Part shown: piece after piece, positions 48,591-58,721 of the stretch
Layout: every line of letters starts with the position of its first letter
Position numbering within the stretch: position 1 is the stretch's first letter
From: Amycolatopsis lexingtonensis
GTDB lineage: Bacteria > Actinomycetota > Actinomycetes > Mycobacteriales > Pseudonocardiaceae
Reading direction: 5' to 3'
Assembly: GCF_014873755.1 (NCBI RefSeq)
Contig: NZ_JADBEG010000001.1
Span: 3,660,501-3,724,500 of the forward strand
DNA: 64,000 nucleotides
Notes under the pieces: generated by a model
Database searches by the model: none
Seen by the model: the letters and a program-made list of their open reading frames with translations, nothing else
What the model was told of the DNA's origin: nothing
Program-made: the position numbers and the translations under genes

Positions 48591-49414
48591 CGACCGTGAA
48601 CGAACGGCCGGGCAGGAACGAGGTCTCCAGATAGCCGTTGACCCGCTCGACCAGGCCTTTGGCCTCCGGGTCACCGGGCCGGCACTGGATCACCCGGATC
48701 CCCAGCGTCCCCCGGAAGGCGTTCATCGCCTCCGTGAGCTGCGGTTTCCCTCCCCGCCACTGCCCGATCGCGGACTCGTTGTCCCAGACCAGCGCCTTCG
48801 GGACCCTGCCCCAGCCCGAGAGCAGGCGCCAGTGCCCGGCCAGCAGATCCGGGGACTGCCGCGACGGCAGCATCACCGCAGTGATCATCCGCGAATAGCC
48901 GCTGACCAGCACCAACACCGGAGGCCGCCCGGTCTGGCCGAACCCGAGCGGGACATCCGCCGGCGGGAACCACAAGTCGCACTGAGCCAGCTCGCCCGGC
49001 CGATACTCCGTCCGCGACGCCGGATCCGCGGGCTTGAACAGCGGCCGCAGCGCCTGGACCCGTTCGAAGAACACCGTCTTACCGCGGTCCCAGCCGACCC
49101 GTTCCATGATCACCGTCGAGGGCATCTCCGGGAACTCGGCCAGCAACGCCCGGATCTGCGGCTCCACCGCGTCGACTATCGAGCCCTTCGCCTGCCGCTC
49201 ATAGCGTGGTGGCTCATGCGCTTCCAACGCTCGCCGCACCGTGTTTCGCGCGATCCCCAACCGCCGGGCTATCGCCCGGATCGCCATCCCCTCGGCGCGA
49301 TGCAACCGGCGGATCTCCGCCCAGTCCTCCACGTTCAACACCTCATGATCGTTCACGGGTGGGTCAAGGTTCACCCGGAACCAGAGGGTCAGTATTCAGC
49401 CGGAACCGACAGCA
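48590..49414 (-). mobile_element. IS21-family remnant with truncated IstA
   Basis: The minus-strand frame starting at 49374 reads VEDWAEIRRLHRAEGMAIRA and IARRLGIARNTVRRAL (the IstA helix-turn-helix), then the DDE core with QCDLWFPPADVP, VWDNESAIGQW and KGLVERVNGYLETSFLPGRS. The protein is cut there; its C-terminus and all of istB are missing. Beyond the start, GGGTCAAGGTTCACCCGGAAC and GGGTCAGTATTCAGCCGGAAC are the repeated terminal sequences of the right end, finishing near 49414. No intact left end is present. The next 270 bases hold no clear gene. Confidence 0.75.
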
Positions 49415-49683
49415 GCTGGGAGCAGTCGGGTGAGCTCGGCGAGGGAGTCCTTTCGTCCGATCCGGGTCACCACGACGAGCGGGACTCGGCGACGATACGA
49501 GCGGCTACAGCTGTCCAAGGGCCAGCCCGCGTATCTGTAACCAAGTCACATAACCAGGAGCGCCGGCGTCGGATTCTGCGATGTTCGATTAGCTCCGACT
49601 ATCGCTGTCGTGGCTGTTGAGCGCGCAGAAGGCTGCCCGCTCATCCTGTTGCAGTCTTCCTGTGATCCGCGGTTGAATCTGGT

Positions 49684-50037
49684 ATGACAACCGGACGTAT
49701 CGCGATGATCGTCACTTGCGTGCTGGTGGCGGGGTTGGGCATGTGGCTCACACTCGCACGCTGGGATGATGCCAACAAGGTCGCCACGTCGGTATCCGCT
49801 CTTGGCGCCGTCGCTGCGGTCGGTGTGGCGGTGTGGGCAGTGGTGCGCGCCCCCCGATCCGGAGGCTCGATCGTGGTCTCCGAGTCCGGTCGAGCGAGTG
49901 CGACTTCCGAGGGCTCAGCTGTGACGGGTGTCTCCGGCAAGGCGAGCGTGGACATCGGCTCAATACGAGCCGAACGGACGGGAGATGCAGAGGCTTCCGG
50001 AGGTGGAAACGCAACGAGCGGCGTAGAGCTGGACTGA
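49684..50037 (+). CDS. small two-helix membrane protein with Gly/Ser/Ala-rich tail
   Basis: The 117-residue protein has two membrane helices (about residues 7-25 and 33-55) and then a low-complexity tail of alternating small residues, with ASATSEGSAVTGVSGKASVD and GDAEASGGGNATSG. The tail recalls the start of the next gene (TVTGSGSATATGGYANSG). Such Gly/Ser/Thr-rich alternating segments often precede NACHT-type NTPases in actinomycetes. The two genes are 45 bases apart on the same strand, so the membrane protein may anchor the NTPase; that is inference. Confidence 0.7.
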   Translation: MTTGRIAMIVTCVLVAGLGMWLTLARWDDANKVATSVSALGAVAAVGVAVWAVVRAPRSGGSIVVSESGRASATSEGSAVTGVSGKASVDIGSIRAERTGDAEASGGGNATSGVELD

Positions 50038-50082
50038 TTCGAACGTCGAACGGGGGTGTCAGACTGGCGGGGTGAGCGAGGG

Positions 50083-53000
50083 ATGACCGCACGCCCAGGA
50101 CGTGTCACGGTGACCGGCAGCGGCTCTGCGACCGCGACAGGCGGGTACGCCAATTCCGGCGTCCACACGGGTGATGTCAACCTGCTGACGGGTACCCCGG
50201 TCCGGACCCGGTACCGCCAGCAGGTCCAGCGGATCACTCCAGGGCAGCTCATCGGGCGGCACGCTGAGCTAGCTCAATTAGCTGAGTTCTGCACGTCGAA
50301 ATCAACTTCAGGCACCTATGTCTGGTTGCGCGCGAAGGCGTGGTCGGGCAAGTCGGCCCTGACGTCCTGGTTCGTGTTGCATCCCCCGGAAGGGGTGCGG
50401 ATAGTGTCGTTCTTCGTCACCGCGCGGTTGGCAGCACAGAACGACCGCAGCGCCTTCATCGACAATGTCATGGAACAGTTGCTGGCGATGCTCGACGAAA
50501 CGCCGCCCAGCCTTCTGACCGAATCGAACCGTGAGGCGCACCTTCTCGGTCTGCTCGCCGAGGCGGCCGAGCTTTGCCAACGTCGCGGAGAACGATTTGT
50601 ACTGCTGGTCGATGGTCTGGACGAGGATCGAGGAGTCCACGACGGGCCCGACTCCCACAGCATCGCCGCCCTCCTCCCTGCCGAACTGCCCGCTGGAATG
50701 CGGGTCATCGTTACCGGCCGGCCGAATCCTCCGATCCCGTCAGACGTACCGGCGCACCACCCGTTACGAAGCGAGACCACGATCCGACCGTTGAGTCCGT
50801 CGCGGGAAGCACAGGCAATACAGGTAGAGGCCCAGCGCGAACTGAAGCGGCTACTGCGTGGAACGGTCGCGGAACAAGATCTACTCGGCCTGGTGACCGC
50901 GGCCGGCGGCGGCTTGTCCGCAGCAGATCTCGCGGAGCTGACAAGCTTGTCTGAATGGGAGATCAACGAGCATCTACGCACTGTATCCGGACGCAGCTTC
51001 ACCATCCGCGGCAGTCATTTCCAGCCGGACGGTCCCGAGGTCTTCCTGCTGGGGCACGAAGAACTGCAGCTCACGGCACTCGTGATGCTGGGACCTCGCA
51101 GGATGGCGGGCTACCGCGACCGCGTGCACACCTGGGCCGAGCTGTACCGGGCACGACGGTGGCCCGCGGACACCCCGGAGTACCTGCTGCGTGGCTACTT
51201 CCGCATGCTCCAAGCGACCGACGACTGGCGGCAGATGACAGTCGTCGCCATCGATCCCGCTCGTCAAGACCGGCTGCGCATCCTTTCGGGAGGCGACGCC
51301 GGCGTCCTGGCCGAGATCACCACGACCCAGGACGCCATCGCAGCCGACGAAACCCCGGATCTGAGCGCCATGGTCCGCCTGGCCATCCATCGCGACCACC
51401 TCTTGGCACGAAGCAGCAACATCCCTCCCGAGTTGCCCGCCGCGTGGGCGGCACTCGGCCGCCTCGGCAGAGCCGAATCGTTGGCAGAATCACTACCCGA
51501 CCTCGGTGATCGCGCACACGCGGTGGCGTTGATCGCCCAAGCCCTGTCGACGACACGAAATCACCAGCGGGCGAGCGAGCTCTTCGACCAAGCCGAAGAG
51601 ATCGCTCGGACCATCGAACCCGGTCATCAGGAAGCCGCACTGCATTTGTTGGCCGAGACCGTGGCGAAGACAGGCGACCACAACCGAGCGGAGGCGATCG
51701 CACGCTCCATCGCCGAACCCGACGAGCAGGCGGCGGCTCTGAGCACGTTGACCGAGCGGCTGGCCGCAACCGGCGATCACGAACGCGCCGAAACGATCGC
51801 TCGCTCCATCCACTGGCCCAACCACCAAGCACATGCGCTGGCAGCGGTGGCCAGGGCAGTGTTCAAGACCGGCGACGACGAGCGCACCCGCGACGTTCTC
51901 GACCAAGCCGAGGCCGTAGCCGGTTCCATCACCCGGCCGGCCCGCCTGGCACGTGCATTGATGTCGGTGGCAAGGGCGGTGTTCGAGACCGGTGATCACG
52001 AACGCGCCCGCCGACTCCTTGATCAAGTCACGACGGTCACCCACTACATCAGCCAACCTAGCGTGCAACAGCAGATATCAGCGTCGCTCGTCAGGGAAGT
52101 GGCCAAGACGGGCGACCACGAACACGCCGAGGCAATCGCCCACTCCATTTCCCGAACCGACCACCGCGCACGAGCGCTGATGTCCCTGGTCGAGGCAGTC
52201 GCCGAAGCCGGCGATCACGAGCACGCCCAACGCCTCCTCGACCACGCAAGAGCACTAATGCATCCAAGCAACCGGCCCAGCCTCCAGACGAGGGCTTTGG
52301 TGTCGGTCGTCAGGGCGGTAGCGAGAGCCGGCGACTACGCGCGCGCCGAGACGATCGCCCGCTCCGCTCCCCGGTCCAGCCTCCAGAACCAGGCGTTGGT
52401 GTGGCTCGTCCGGGAAATGGCGAAGGCAGGCGACCACGAGCGCGCAGAGACGATCGCCCACTCCATCCCTCGAATCGGCCACCAGGCGCGAGCGCTGATG
52501 TCAGTGGCCAAGGCCGCCTCGCGGGCCGGCGACCAAGAGCGCGCTCACAGGCTTCTCGAGCTGGCCGAGACAATCGCTCACTCCAACACCCGGCCCAACC
52601 ATCAGGCGCGAGTGCTGATGTCAGTAGCCGAAGCAGTCTCAGGCGCCGGTTACGACAAGCCGGGGCGTCAATTTCTCGACCAAGCCGAGGAGATCATCCG
52701 TTCCATCGTCGACCCCGATGAGCGGGCACAGGCCATGACGTCCTTGTCGAGATCAGCGGCGACGGTGGGCGACTACGACCGCGCCGCGGCGCTCGCGCGC
52801 GCCGACCCCCGGCCTAGTGACCGAGCACGTTCTCTGATGTCGTTGGCCGGAACAGCGGCCAGGGTGGGCAAGCACCAAGACGCGGAAGGTATCGCCCGCT
52901 CCATCACCGAACCCGACATACAGGCAGCGGCGCTGAAGTCACTGGCCGAAACCATCGCCGAAGGCGGCGAACATCAACACGCCGAAGCGATCGCCCGCTC

Positions 53001-54384
53001 CATAGCCGAACCCGACCAGCAAGCTCAGGCACTGGCATCCCTGGCGGAGACGACGGCAGAAGCCGCCAACTACGACTACGCGAAAGCACTCGCGTACTCC
53101 ATCAGTCAACCCAGTCACCGGTTCCTGGCACTGATTTCAGTGGCCGAGGCCATTACTGATACTGGCGACTATGAGCTCGTCCGCCATCTTCTCGACCAAG
53201 CGAAGGAAAGCACCACACTCATCACTGATCCTGACGACCACGCGCAGGCGCTGACGGTCTTGGTCGAGACCATGGCTGAGATCTGCGACCACGAACCCAC
53301 CGGCGACCTTGTCGACCAAGCCGATACGATCGCCCGTTCGATCACCCGCCCCAGCCACCGGACACACGCGCTGATCTCGTTGGCTACGGCCGTCTCCGGA
53401 ACCGGAAACCACGAGCGTGCCGAAAACATCGCCCACTCCATCACCGATCGCGGTTCGCGTGCGCGGTTGCTGGTCTCGGTGGCTGGAAGGGCGGCCAGAA
53501 CCGGGCAACACGAATACGCCCGCGAACTTATTGACCAGGTCGAGTCAGACACCCGCTCCATCACCAACCCCGACGAGCAAGCTGAGGCACTGGTCTGGCT
53601 GGCTGGATCGGTGGCCAGAACCGGCAACCTCGAACGCGCCGAGGCAATCGCCCGCTCCATCACTCAACCCGGCCGTCAGTCACGAGCAAGGGTCTCGCTG
53701 GCCGGAGCAGCCGCCAGAACCGGCAACTCCGAAATCGCGGAGGCAATCGCCCGCTCCATCACCCAACCCGGTCAGCAAGCACAGGCGTTAGTATCCCTGG
53801 TGAAGACTCTGTCCAGAGTGGGCCAGCACCGGCGCGCCGAAGCGATCGCTCGATCGATCGCCGAACCTGGTCAGCAGGCGCGTGCGCTGGTGTTGGTGAC
53901 TGGCGCAGTCGCGGGGACTGGTGAGCACGAACACGCGGAGACAATCGCGCGCTCCATCACTGAACCCGGTCAGCGAGCACGGGCCCTGGCATCTCTGGTA
54001 GAGGTGATGACTGAAGCTGGCGACTACGAACACGCCGAGACGATCGCCCGCTCCATTACTCGCCCCGACCATCAAGGACAAGCGCTAATTTTCTTAGTAG
54101 GGGCAACGGCGGAAGCTGGCGATCTCGACCGCGCCGAGGCGATCGCCCGATCCATCAGCCAGTCGACACATCAAGCCGAAGCACTGCTATTGGTGACTCG
54201 CAGGAGTGATCATCAGCGAAGCGTCCGCACCCTTGCTGATATATTGAGGCTCACCAACTGGTATCACCCAGTTCAAGAATTGACTCGAATTGAACCAGAA
54301 TTGATCGCGGATATCATGACAGAACTGGCGACCGCCTGGCGATCGCAACCCTTTCACACCGGCCCCTCAAGCGGCATTAACTGA
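50083..54384 (+). CDS. NACHT-like NTPase with long helical-repeat array
   Basis: The protein of about 1,433 residues begins with a Gly/Ser/Thr-rich lead (TVTGSGSATATGGYANSGVH), then the segment QVQRITPGQLIGRHAELAQL and a NACHT-type ATPase with Walker A-like AKAWSGKSA near residue 85 (first Gly replaced) and FVLLVDGLDED near residue 177. Residues from about 465 to 1365 are some 25 units of about 32-40 residues with consensus A(E/R)TIARSITxPxQAxAL and xxxAxxGDxxRAE. The ATG at 50083 follows GGTGAG; GTG at 50056 is possible. STAND NTPases with highly alike repeats act as sensors in conflict systems. The effector is not evident within the chain. Confidence 0.85.
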   Translation: MTARPGRVTVTGSGSATATGGYANSGVHTGDVNLLTGTPVRTRYRQQVQRITPGQLIGRHAELAQLAEFCTSKSTSGTYVWLRAKAWSGKSALTSWFVLHPPEGVRIVSFFVTARLAAQNDRSAFIDNVMEQLLAMLDETPPSLLTESNREAHLLGLLAEAAELCQRRGERFVLLVDGLDEDRGVHDGPDSHSIAALLPAELPAGMRVIVTGRPNPPIPSDVPAHHPLRSETTIRPLSPSREAQAIQVEAQRELKRLLRGTVAEQDLLGLVTAAGGGLSAADLAELTSLSEWEINEHLRTVSGRSFTIRGSHFQPDGPEVFLLGHEELQLTALVMLGPRRMAGYRDRVHTWAELYRARRWPADTPEYLLRGYFRMLQATDDWRQMTVVAIDPARQDRLRILSGGDAGVLAEITTTQDAIAADETPDLSAMVRLAIHRDHLLARSSNIPPELPAAWAALGRLGRAESLAESLPDLGDRAHAVALIAQALSTTRNHQRASELFDQAEEIARTIEPGHQEAALHLLAETVAKTGDHNRAEAIARSIAEPDEQAAALSTLTERLAATGDHERAETIARSIHWPNHQAHALAAVARAVFKTGDDERTRDVLDQAEAVAGSITRPARLARALMSVARAVFETGDHERARRLLDQVTTVTHYISQPSVQQQISASLVREVAKTGDHEHAEAIAHSISRTDHRARALMSLVEAVAEAGDHEHAQRLLDHARALMHPSNRPSLQTRALVSVVRAVARAGDYARAETIARSAPRSSLQNQALVWLVREMAKAGDHERAETIAHSIPRIGHQARALMSVAKAASRAGDQERAHRLLELAETIAHSNTRPNHQARVLMSVAEAVSGAGYDKPGRQFLDQAEEIIRSIVDPDERAQAMTSLSRSAATVGDYDRAAALARADPRPSDRARSLMSLAGTAARVGKHQDAEGIARSITEPDIQAAALKSLAETIAEGGEHQHAEAIARSIAEPDQQAQALASLAETTAEAANYDYAKALAYSISQPSHRFLALISVAEAITDTGDYELVRHLLDQAKESTTLITDPDDHAQALTVLVETMAEICDHEPTGDLVDQADTIARSITRPSHRTHALISLATAVSGTGNHERAENIAHSITDRGSRARLLVSVAGRAARTGQHEYARELIDQVESDTRSITNPDEQAEALVWLAGSVARTGNLERAEAIARSITQPGRQSRARVSLAGAAARTGNSEIAEAIARSITQPGQQAQALVSLVKTLSRVGQHRRAEAIARSIAEPGQQARALVLVTGAVAGTGEHEHAETIARSITEPGQRARALASLVEVMTEAGDYEHAETIARSITRPDHQGQALIFLVGATAEAGDLDRAEAIARSISQSTHQAEALLLVTRRSDHQRSVRTLADILRLTNWYHPVQELTRIEPELIADIMTELATAWRSQPFHTGPSSGIN
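51475..54190 (+). repeat. tandem coding repeats of about 96-120 bases
   Basis: About 25 consecutive units each encode a variant of EAIARSITEPGQQARAL followed by a helix ending GDHEHAE. Several adjacent units are nearly identical in DNA (for example around 53640-53780 and 53940-54060), while others carry a longer form with RxLLDQAE. Close identity of neighbours points to recent duplication or gene conversion. Confidence 0.85.
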
Positions 54385-54505
54385 ACTCATTTCGGGGACG
54401 TGGTGCGTCCAGCAGCATGCCTCGGGCACGCGGTTCGCGCTGCGGAACGCCGGTCGATCCACTCCATGCGATGCGTCTCACGCGACTAATCCTGAGAGGC
54501 GTAAC
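54385..54505. other. short gap after the NACHT-like gene
   Basis: No gene is seen. GGGGACGTGGTGCGTCC near 54394-54410 could form a small hairpin after the stop and might act as a weak terminator, but no T-run follows. Confidence 0.25.
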
Positions 54506-54691
54506 GTGCGTTCACATTCTCGTTCCGTCGCAGCGGGACGCTGGCCAGGCTGGGTCAGCCATCACCACCAACGGCTCGCACTCGAGGCGGTCCGCGCGAA
54601 CTTCGCTCAGATACTCAACCTTGCCTCGACCGCCGAAGTCGTCGACGACACCGCCCGTTACCGGGTCAAGCCAGGAGCCGACCACCCATGA
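54506..54691 (+). CDS. possible short ORF coupled to a broken lipoprotein gene
   Basis: A 61-codon frame beginning with GTG at 54506 contains HHQRLALEAVRANFAQILNL and ASTAEVVDDTARYRVKPG, and its TGA overlaps the ATG of the following lipoprotein-like frame. The coupling and regular codon use argue for past coding. The first 20 residues are basic and probably not original. It may be the tail of a truncated gene. Confidence 0.35.
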   Translation: MRSHSRSVAAGRWPGWVSHHHQRLALEAVRANFAQILNLASTAEVVDDTARYRVKPGADHP

Positions 54692-55273
54692 CCCGCCGGC
54701 CCCCGCGCATGCTTCCCGCGCTGTTGCTGGCCGCGGCCACTGTCGCCTGCACGCCACATCCCCGGCCACTCCCCCAACGTTGTCGGTGTCGGTTCCGCCG
54801 ATCCCCGGCACCGGGCTGCACGTAGACCGGGTGACAGCCGATCCGTGCGCGGCGGTCACCCTCGATCAGCTCCACGACATCGAATTCACTGGCGGACACC
54901 AGCAAGCGGGCAGCGACCGCCGTTGCACGGCACGCTTCGACGCCACCACCGTTAGCGTCTGGATCGACGGCGCCACCCTCGCCTACCTCTATACCGAACG
55001 CGCCCGCGGCCACTCCGGCAGCGGCAACCACTTCGACCCGATCACCATCGACACCTACCCCGCTGTTATCATCTCCGTCGCCGACTTCCTGGCTCCACCG
55101 GCACGGACACCGACGCCTGCACCGTCGCCCTGGACGTCCGCGACGACACCCTTATCAACGTCGCCGTCGACATCGACTACGCCAGCACCAACCCCGCCGA
55201 CCCCTGGAAAAACGACGCCCGCGGCGCGGCGCAGAAGATCACAGCTCTGGTCATCGCCAATCTCTCCCGATGA
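54688..55273 (+). pseudogene. DUF3558-like lipoprotein, frameshifted twice
   Basis: The start MTRRPPRMLPALLLAAATVA-C has a lipobox-type signal peptide. After a shift near 54760 the frame reads TADPCAAVTLDQLHDIEF, CTARFDATTVSVWIDG and DPITIDTYPAVIISVADF. After a second shift near 55090 it reads DACTVALDVRDDTLINVAVD and ends AAQKITALVIANLSR. This order of segments is that of DUF3558-family actinobacterial lipoproteins. With two shifts it cannot give a full product. Confidence 0.65.
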
Positions 55274-55426
55274 AACAGCCCTTCGGGGCAACACGTCCGG
55301 TTATCACCCCACGAAGCAGTAACGATGGGTAGTCGTACCGCCTTTCGAGTGAACAATTAGCAGGCAATATGGAGTAATTTCCGCCAGTGCCGCGCACAGA
55401 GTGAGAACTTTGCGAGAAATCTGCAC

Positions 55427-58400
55427 GTGCATTTACCGGTGCAGGCACCCGTGCTAGCCTCTGCTAGCGAGCGAACGCACATGCATGTTTGGTTCTGGAA
55501 CAGTCGGTGCGGTAGCCGAGGTACACGAGCGATCGCCTTGCTCGCAGCGATTCTTCCGAGAAATGAGAGCTTCGAGTTCGTGGACGTGACCGTTCCAGAC
55601 GACATGACTTCGTCCGTTCACGCGTCGCTGGCAAAGTTGATCGAATGTCCTCCGCGACGGCTGGAGATCATGCCGATACGCGGGCACTCTCAACGACTGC
55701 CTGAGCTCACCGCCTACACCGAACGTGAGCACGATCCTGTGCTACGCCAGACGGTCACGAATGCCGCCTGCGGGAACAGTGGCATGTTGACCCTTGTCAG
55801 CCGGTCCCCTGCCGGGAAGAAGAGGTCGCTGTGGGAAGCGCTCCGTACCCCTCTTCCAGGCACCCAGACACCCCTGCTGCGCGACTGGCATATCTGGCCC
55901 AGCACCAGCCCGGAAAATCCCGCGGTCTTGCTCACCGTAGCCCGACAACTACCGCCACGGTGCGTGCTGTGGCTGCCGCGTGCCGTCCGCTATTTCGCCG
56001 TTGACGGCAGCGACCTCGGGAACCTCATCGCCCGCGAGCTGCGTACCATTCTCGACGACGACCATCATCGGCCAACCCTCATCCTGGCCACGATGACACC
56101 CGCCGAGTGGCGGCAACTGACCAAGCCGCACCAAGACAGCGGGCCCGACCCGTACTCGCACGTACGGCTACTGCTCGCCGGCACCGATCTCAGCGTTGCT
56201 GACCAGTTCACCCCGAATGAGGTCGAACGTGCTGCCGCATCGACCGACCCGCGCTTGATCGCCGCGGCCGGCGCCGCAGAACGCTACGTAATCCAGGAGC
56301 TCGTCGCCACCCCCGACATGCAGGCCCGATACGACAACGCGAGCCCCGCCGCGAAGGCGGTTCTGCAGTGCGCGGTCGACGCCCGCCACGCGGGTCACGG
56401 CCTGTGGCTCACCCGCGAATTGCTCGAACGCGGCGCGCCCAGCTATATGCCGACACGGACCTGGAGCCAGCTGACCCACGACTGGTTCGAGTCCGCGATC
56501 ACCGAGCTGACCGAACTCGGCCCGGGTGAAACCTGCCTGCTTACTCACCGCCCTGTGGCCGGGCCGGAGTCGTCGATGGCGCCCGGCCAACGCTTTCGGC
56601 TCGACAACTACCTCGAGTGCCGGTTCGTGACCGAGGTGGACCATCCTCGGCTGCCCCAGCGACACTTGTGGCCGATCCTGATCGAAACCGCTGACCGCGA
56701 CAGCCTGCTGCCCATCGCCGCCGAATGTCGCCGCCGATATTTGCTCCAGCAAGCGTCGTCTTTCTACCAGCGAGCCGCCGAGCTCGATCTGCCCGGCGCA
56801 CGTCGCGGCCTCGCCGACATGCTTCGCCACTCTGGACGTCTTGCAGAAGCGCACGACCAGCTGTGGGAGCTCGCTGAGGCCGGCGACCGCGACGCTCGTC
56901 TTGAAGCCGCCGAGGTCTCATTGGCAGACGGCCGGCCCGGCAACGTCATCGAATCCCTGCGCGCGCTGGCCGACGCCGGAAACCGAACCGCCCTGAAGCT
57001 CACTGCCATGGCGCACATCGATCTCAAACAACGCGCCGTCGCCATCGACACCTACCGCCGATTGGCCGAGCTCGGTGACGAAGATGCTGCGGCCGTCGCG
57101 GCCGCACTGATGGTCGAGGACCGTAACGACGAGGCGGCGATCGACTGGCTTCTTCTTCTCCACGACAAGCACGACCTAAACACGATCCCGATCGCCGCGG
57201 ACCTGCTCATCGACCGCAACGGAGTAGACGACGCGATCCAGCGACTGCAGAAACGGGCCGACGCCGGTGACTACCACGTCTACCTCCTCGGAGCGCAGAT
57301 CTTGGCAGGCAACGGACGAGCTGAGGAAGCTGTGGCATGGAGCGAACGCGCCGTCGACCGCGAGGTTCCCGGCGCTCACGCGATCGCAGCCGTCATTCAC
57401 GCACGCGCGGGGCTGTATGAAACCGCGATGGACCTCGCCACAACGGCAGCGAACATCGGCACTCCGCGCGTACTTATCGAGATCGCCGAAGCCTTGGCAC
57501 AACGACGACTCACCCAGCGAGCACTGATTTGCTGCAACCGTGCCGGAGAACGCGGCGATCCCGCCGCATGGCCTCTTGCCGCCACCCTAAGTGCGTCCAC
57601 CGGAGCGATCGCCGAGGCCACCACCTACTACCACCGGGCACAACAATCCTTGGCAAGCTCCCCAGACGACCTCGCGGCCGTGATCACCGTTCGCTTGTGT
57701 CGCGCCGGCTCCGCAGAGAAGGCAATCGACTGGTACATCCGCACCGTCGACATCAGCACCTCCGACGTGCTCATTCCCGTCAGCGACTTTCTCCTATCAG
57801 ACGACTTGCTCGACATAGCCGCCAATGGATACCAGCAACGTGCCCACGTCAGTCGTAGTCGCGCGCTCACCTGGATCGCAGAGGGTCTTGCCCGCGCTGG
57901 AGAATTAGATGCGGTAGCCACTCAGGTACTTGGCGGCAACAGTGGTGGCGCTGTCGGTGCCGCGACGCCCACCACGTCGTTGAAGCAGACCCAAGCGGTC
58001 TACCTACTCTACGAAGCTGGAGAGAGATATCCCGCCGCGCGGATTCGCCTCGCAGAGCTGCAAATTCAACTCGGTCGATACCTCGAGGCCGCCACCACAA
58101 TCCGCGAAAACCAGAACAAGGGATTACTTGCCGAAGCCGACCCGCGACTAGCAGTCGCCCTCGTCCACCAGAAAGACATCGCCGGAGCACGGGCCCTCGT
58201 CGAGCAACACCTACGAGAATCGCGTACCGCCGTCATCGCCCCCGTCGTCCACGCCATGTTCGCCGTGGAAAAGTCCGCCGATGCAGTGGAAATTCTGCTT
58301 CGGGGTGTGGACGCCGGCGACATCAGAGCACACATCGTGTACGGCGACTACCTCAGTCGCGAAGGCCACTATCCTGACGCTCTCCACCACTACCTCACCG

Positions 58401-58558
58401 CACTCGCCCACGGCAACAACGAGGCTATCGACAAAGCTACCCGCATCCTCACCATCACCGACACCGACGCACTACGGGACCTCACGACCTACGGTATAAC
58501 TCTCGACTCCTTCATCGCTCGGCCTTGGCGCGTCCAGAACACGTCACGCCACGCTTAG
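55427..58558 (+). CDS. TPR/Sel1-like repeat protein related to STAND regulators
   Basis: The open frame runs for 1,043 codons. The likely start is ATG 55481 (MHVWFWNSR) or GTG 55427; neither has a good ribosome binding site. An N-terminal region with RCVLWLPRAVRYF, PTLILATMTPAEW and IQELVATPDMQARYDNASPA resembles the later part of the ATPase domain in large Streptomyces TPR regulators, but no Walker A precedes it. The C-terminal 600 residues are TPR/Sel1-like helices (ALADAGNRTALKLTAMAHID, RAAELDLPGARRGLADML). It is probably a truncated or degenerate ATPase that keeps its sensor array. The GCTAGCGAGCGAAC motif at 55463 overlaps the start region. Confidence 0.7.
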   Translation: MHLPVQAPVLASASERTHMHVWFWNSRCGSRGTRAIALLAAILPRNESFEFVDVTVPDDMTSSVHASLAKLIECPPRRLEIMPIRGHSQRLPELTAYTEREHDPVLRQTVTNAACGNSGMLTLVSRSPAGKKRSLWEALRTPLPGTQTPLLRDWHIWPSTSPENPAVLLTVARQLPPRCVLWLPRAVRYFAVDGSDLGNLIARELRTILDDDHHRPTLILATMTPAEWRQLTKPHQDSGPDPYSHVRLLLAGTDLSVADQFTPNEVERAAASTDPRLIAAAGAAERYVIQELVATPDMQARYDNASPAAKAVLQCAVDARHAGHGLWLTRELLERGAPSYMPTRTWSQLTHDWFESAITELTELGPGETCLLTHRPVAGPESSMAPGQRFRLDNYLECRFVTEVDHPRLPQRHLWPILIETADRDSLLPIAAECRRRYLLQQASSFYQRAAELDLPGARRGLADMLRHSGRLAEAHDQLWELAEAGDRDARLEAAEVSLADGRPGNVIESLRALADAGNRTALKLTAMAHIDLKQRAVAIDTYRRLAELGDEDAAAVAAALMVEDRNDEAAIDWLLLLHDKHDLNTIPIAADLLIDRNGVDDAIQRLQKRADAGDYHVYLLGAQILAGNGRAEEAVAWSERAVDREVPGAHAIAAVIHARAGLYETAMDLATTAANIGTPRVLIEIAEALAQRRLTQRALICCNRAGERGDPAAWPLAATLSASTGAIAEATTYYHRAQQSLASSPDDLAAVITVRLCRAGSAEKAIDWYIRTVDISTSDVLIPVSDFLLSDDLLDIAANGYQQRAHVSRSRALTWIAEGLARAGELDAVATQVLGGNSGGAVGAATPTTSLKQTQAVYLLYEAGERYPAARIRLAELQIQLGRYLEAATTIRENQNKGLLAEADPRLAVALVHQKDIAGARALVEQHLRESRTAVIAPVVHAMFAVEKSADAVEILLRGVDAGDIRAHIVYGDYLSREGHYPDALHHYLTALAHGNNEAIDKATRILTITDTDALRDLTTYGITLDSFIARPWRVQNTSRHA

Positions 58559-58721
58559 ACAGACCCGCGATGATTCTCGTCGTGGTATCGGCGACGTCGC
58601 CGTAGAAGCTGTGTGCTAGGAGGTGGACAACACCCACGCAACTGCGGCACTTGTCGATGACCGGCGATATTCCACACGGCCGCCGCGCGACAACGGCGCA
58701 TCGACTGAGCTCGGCGAGCCG

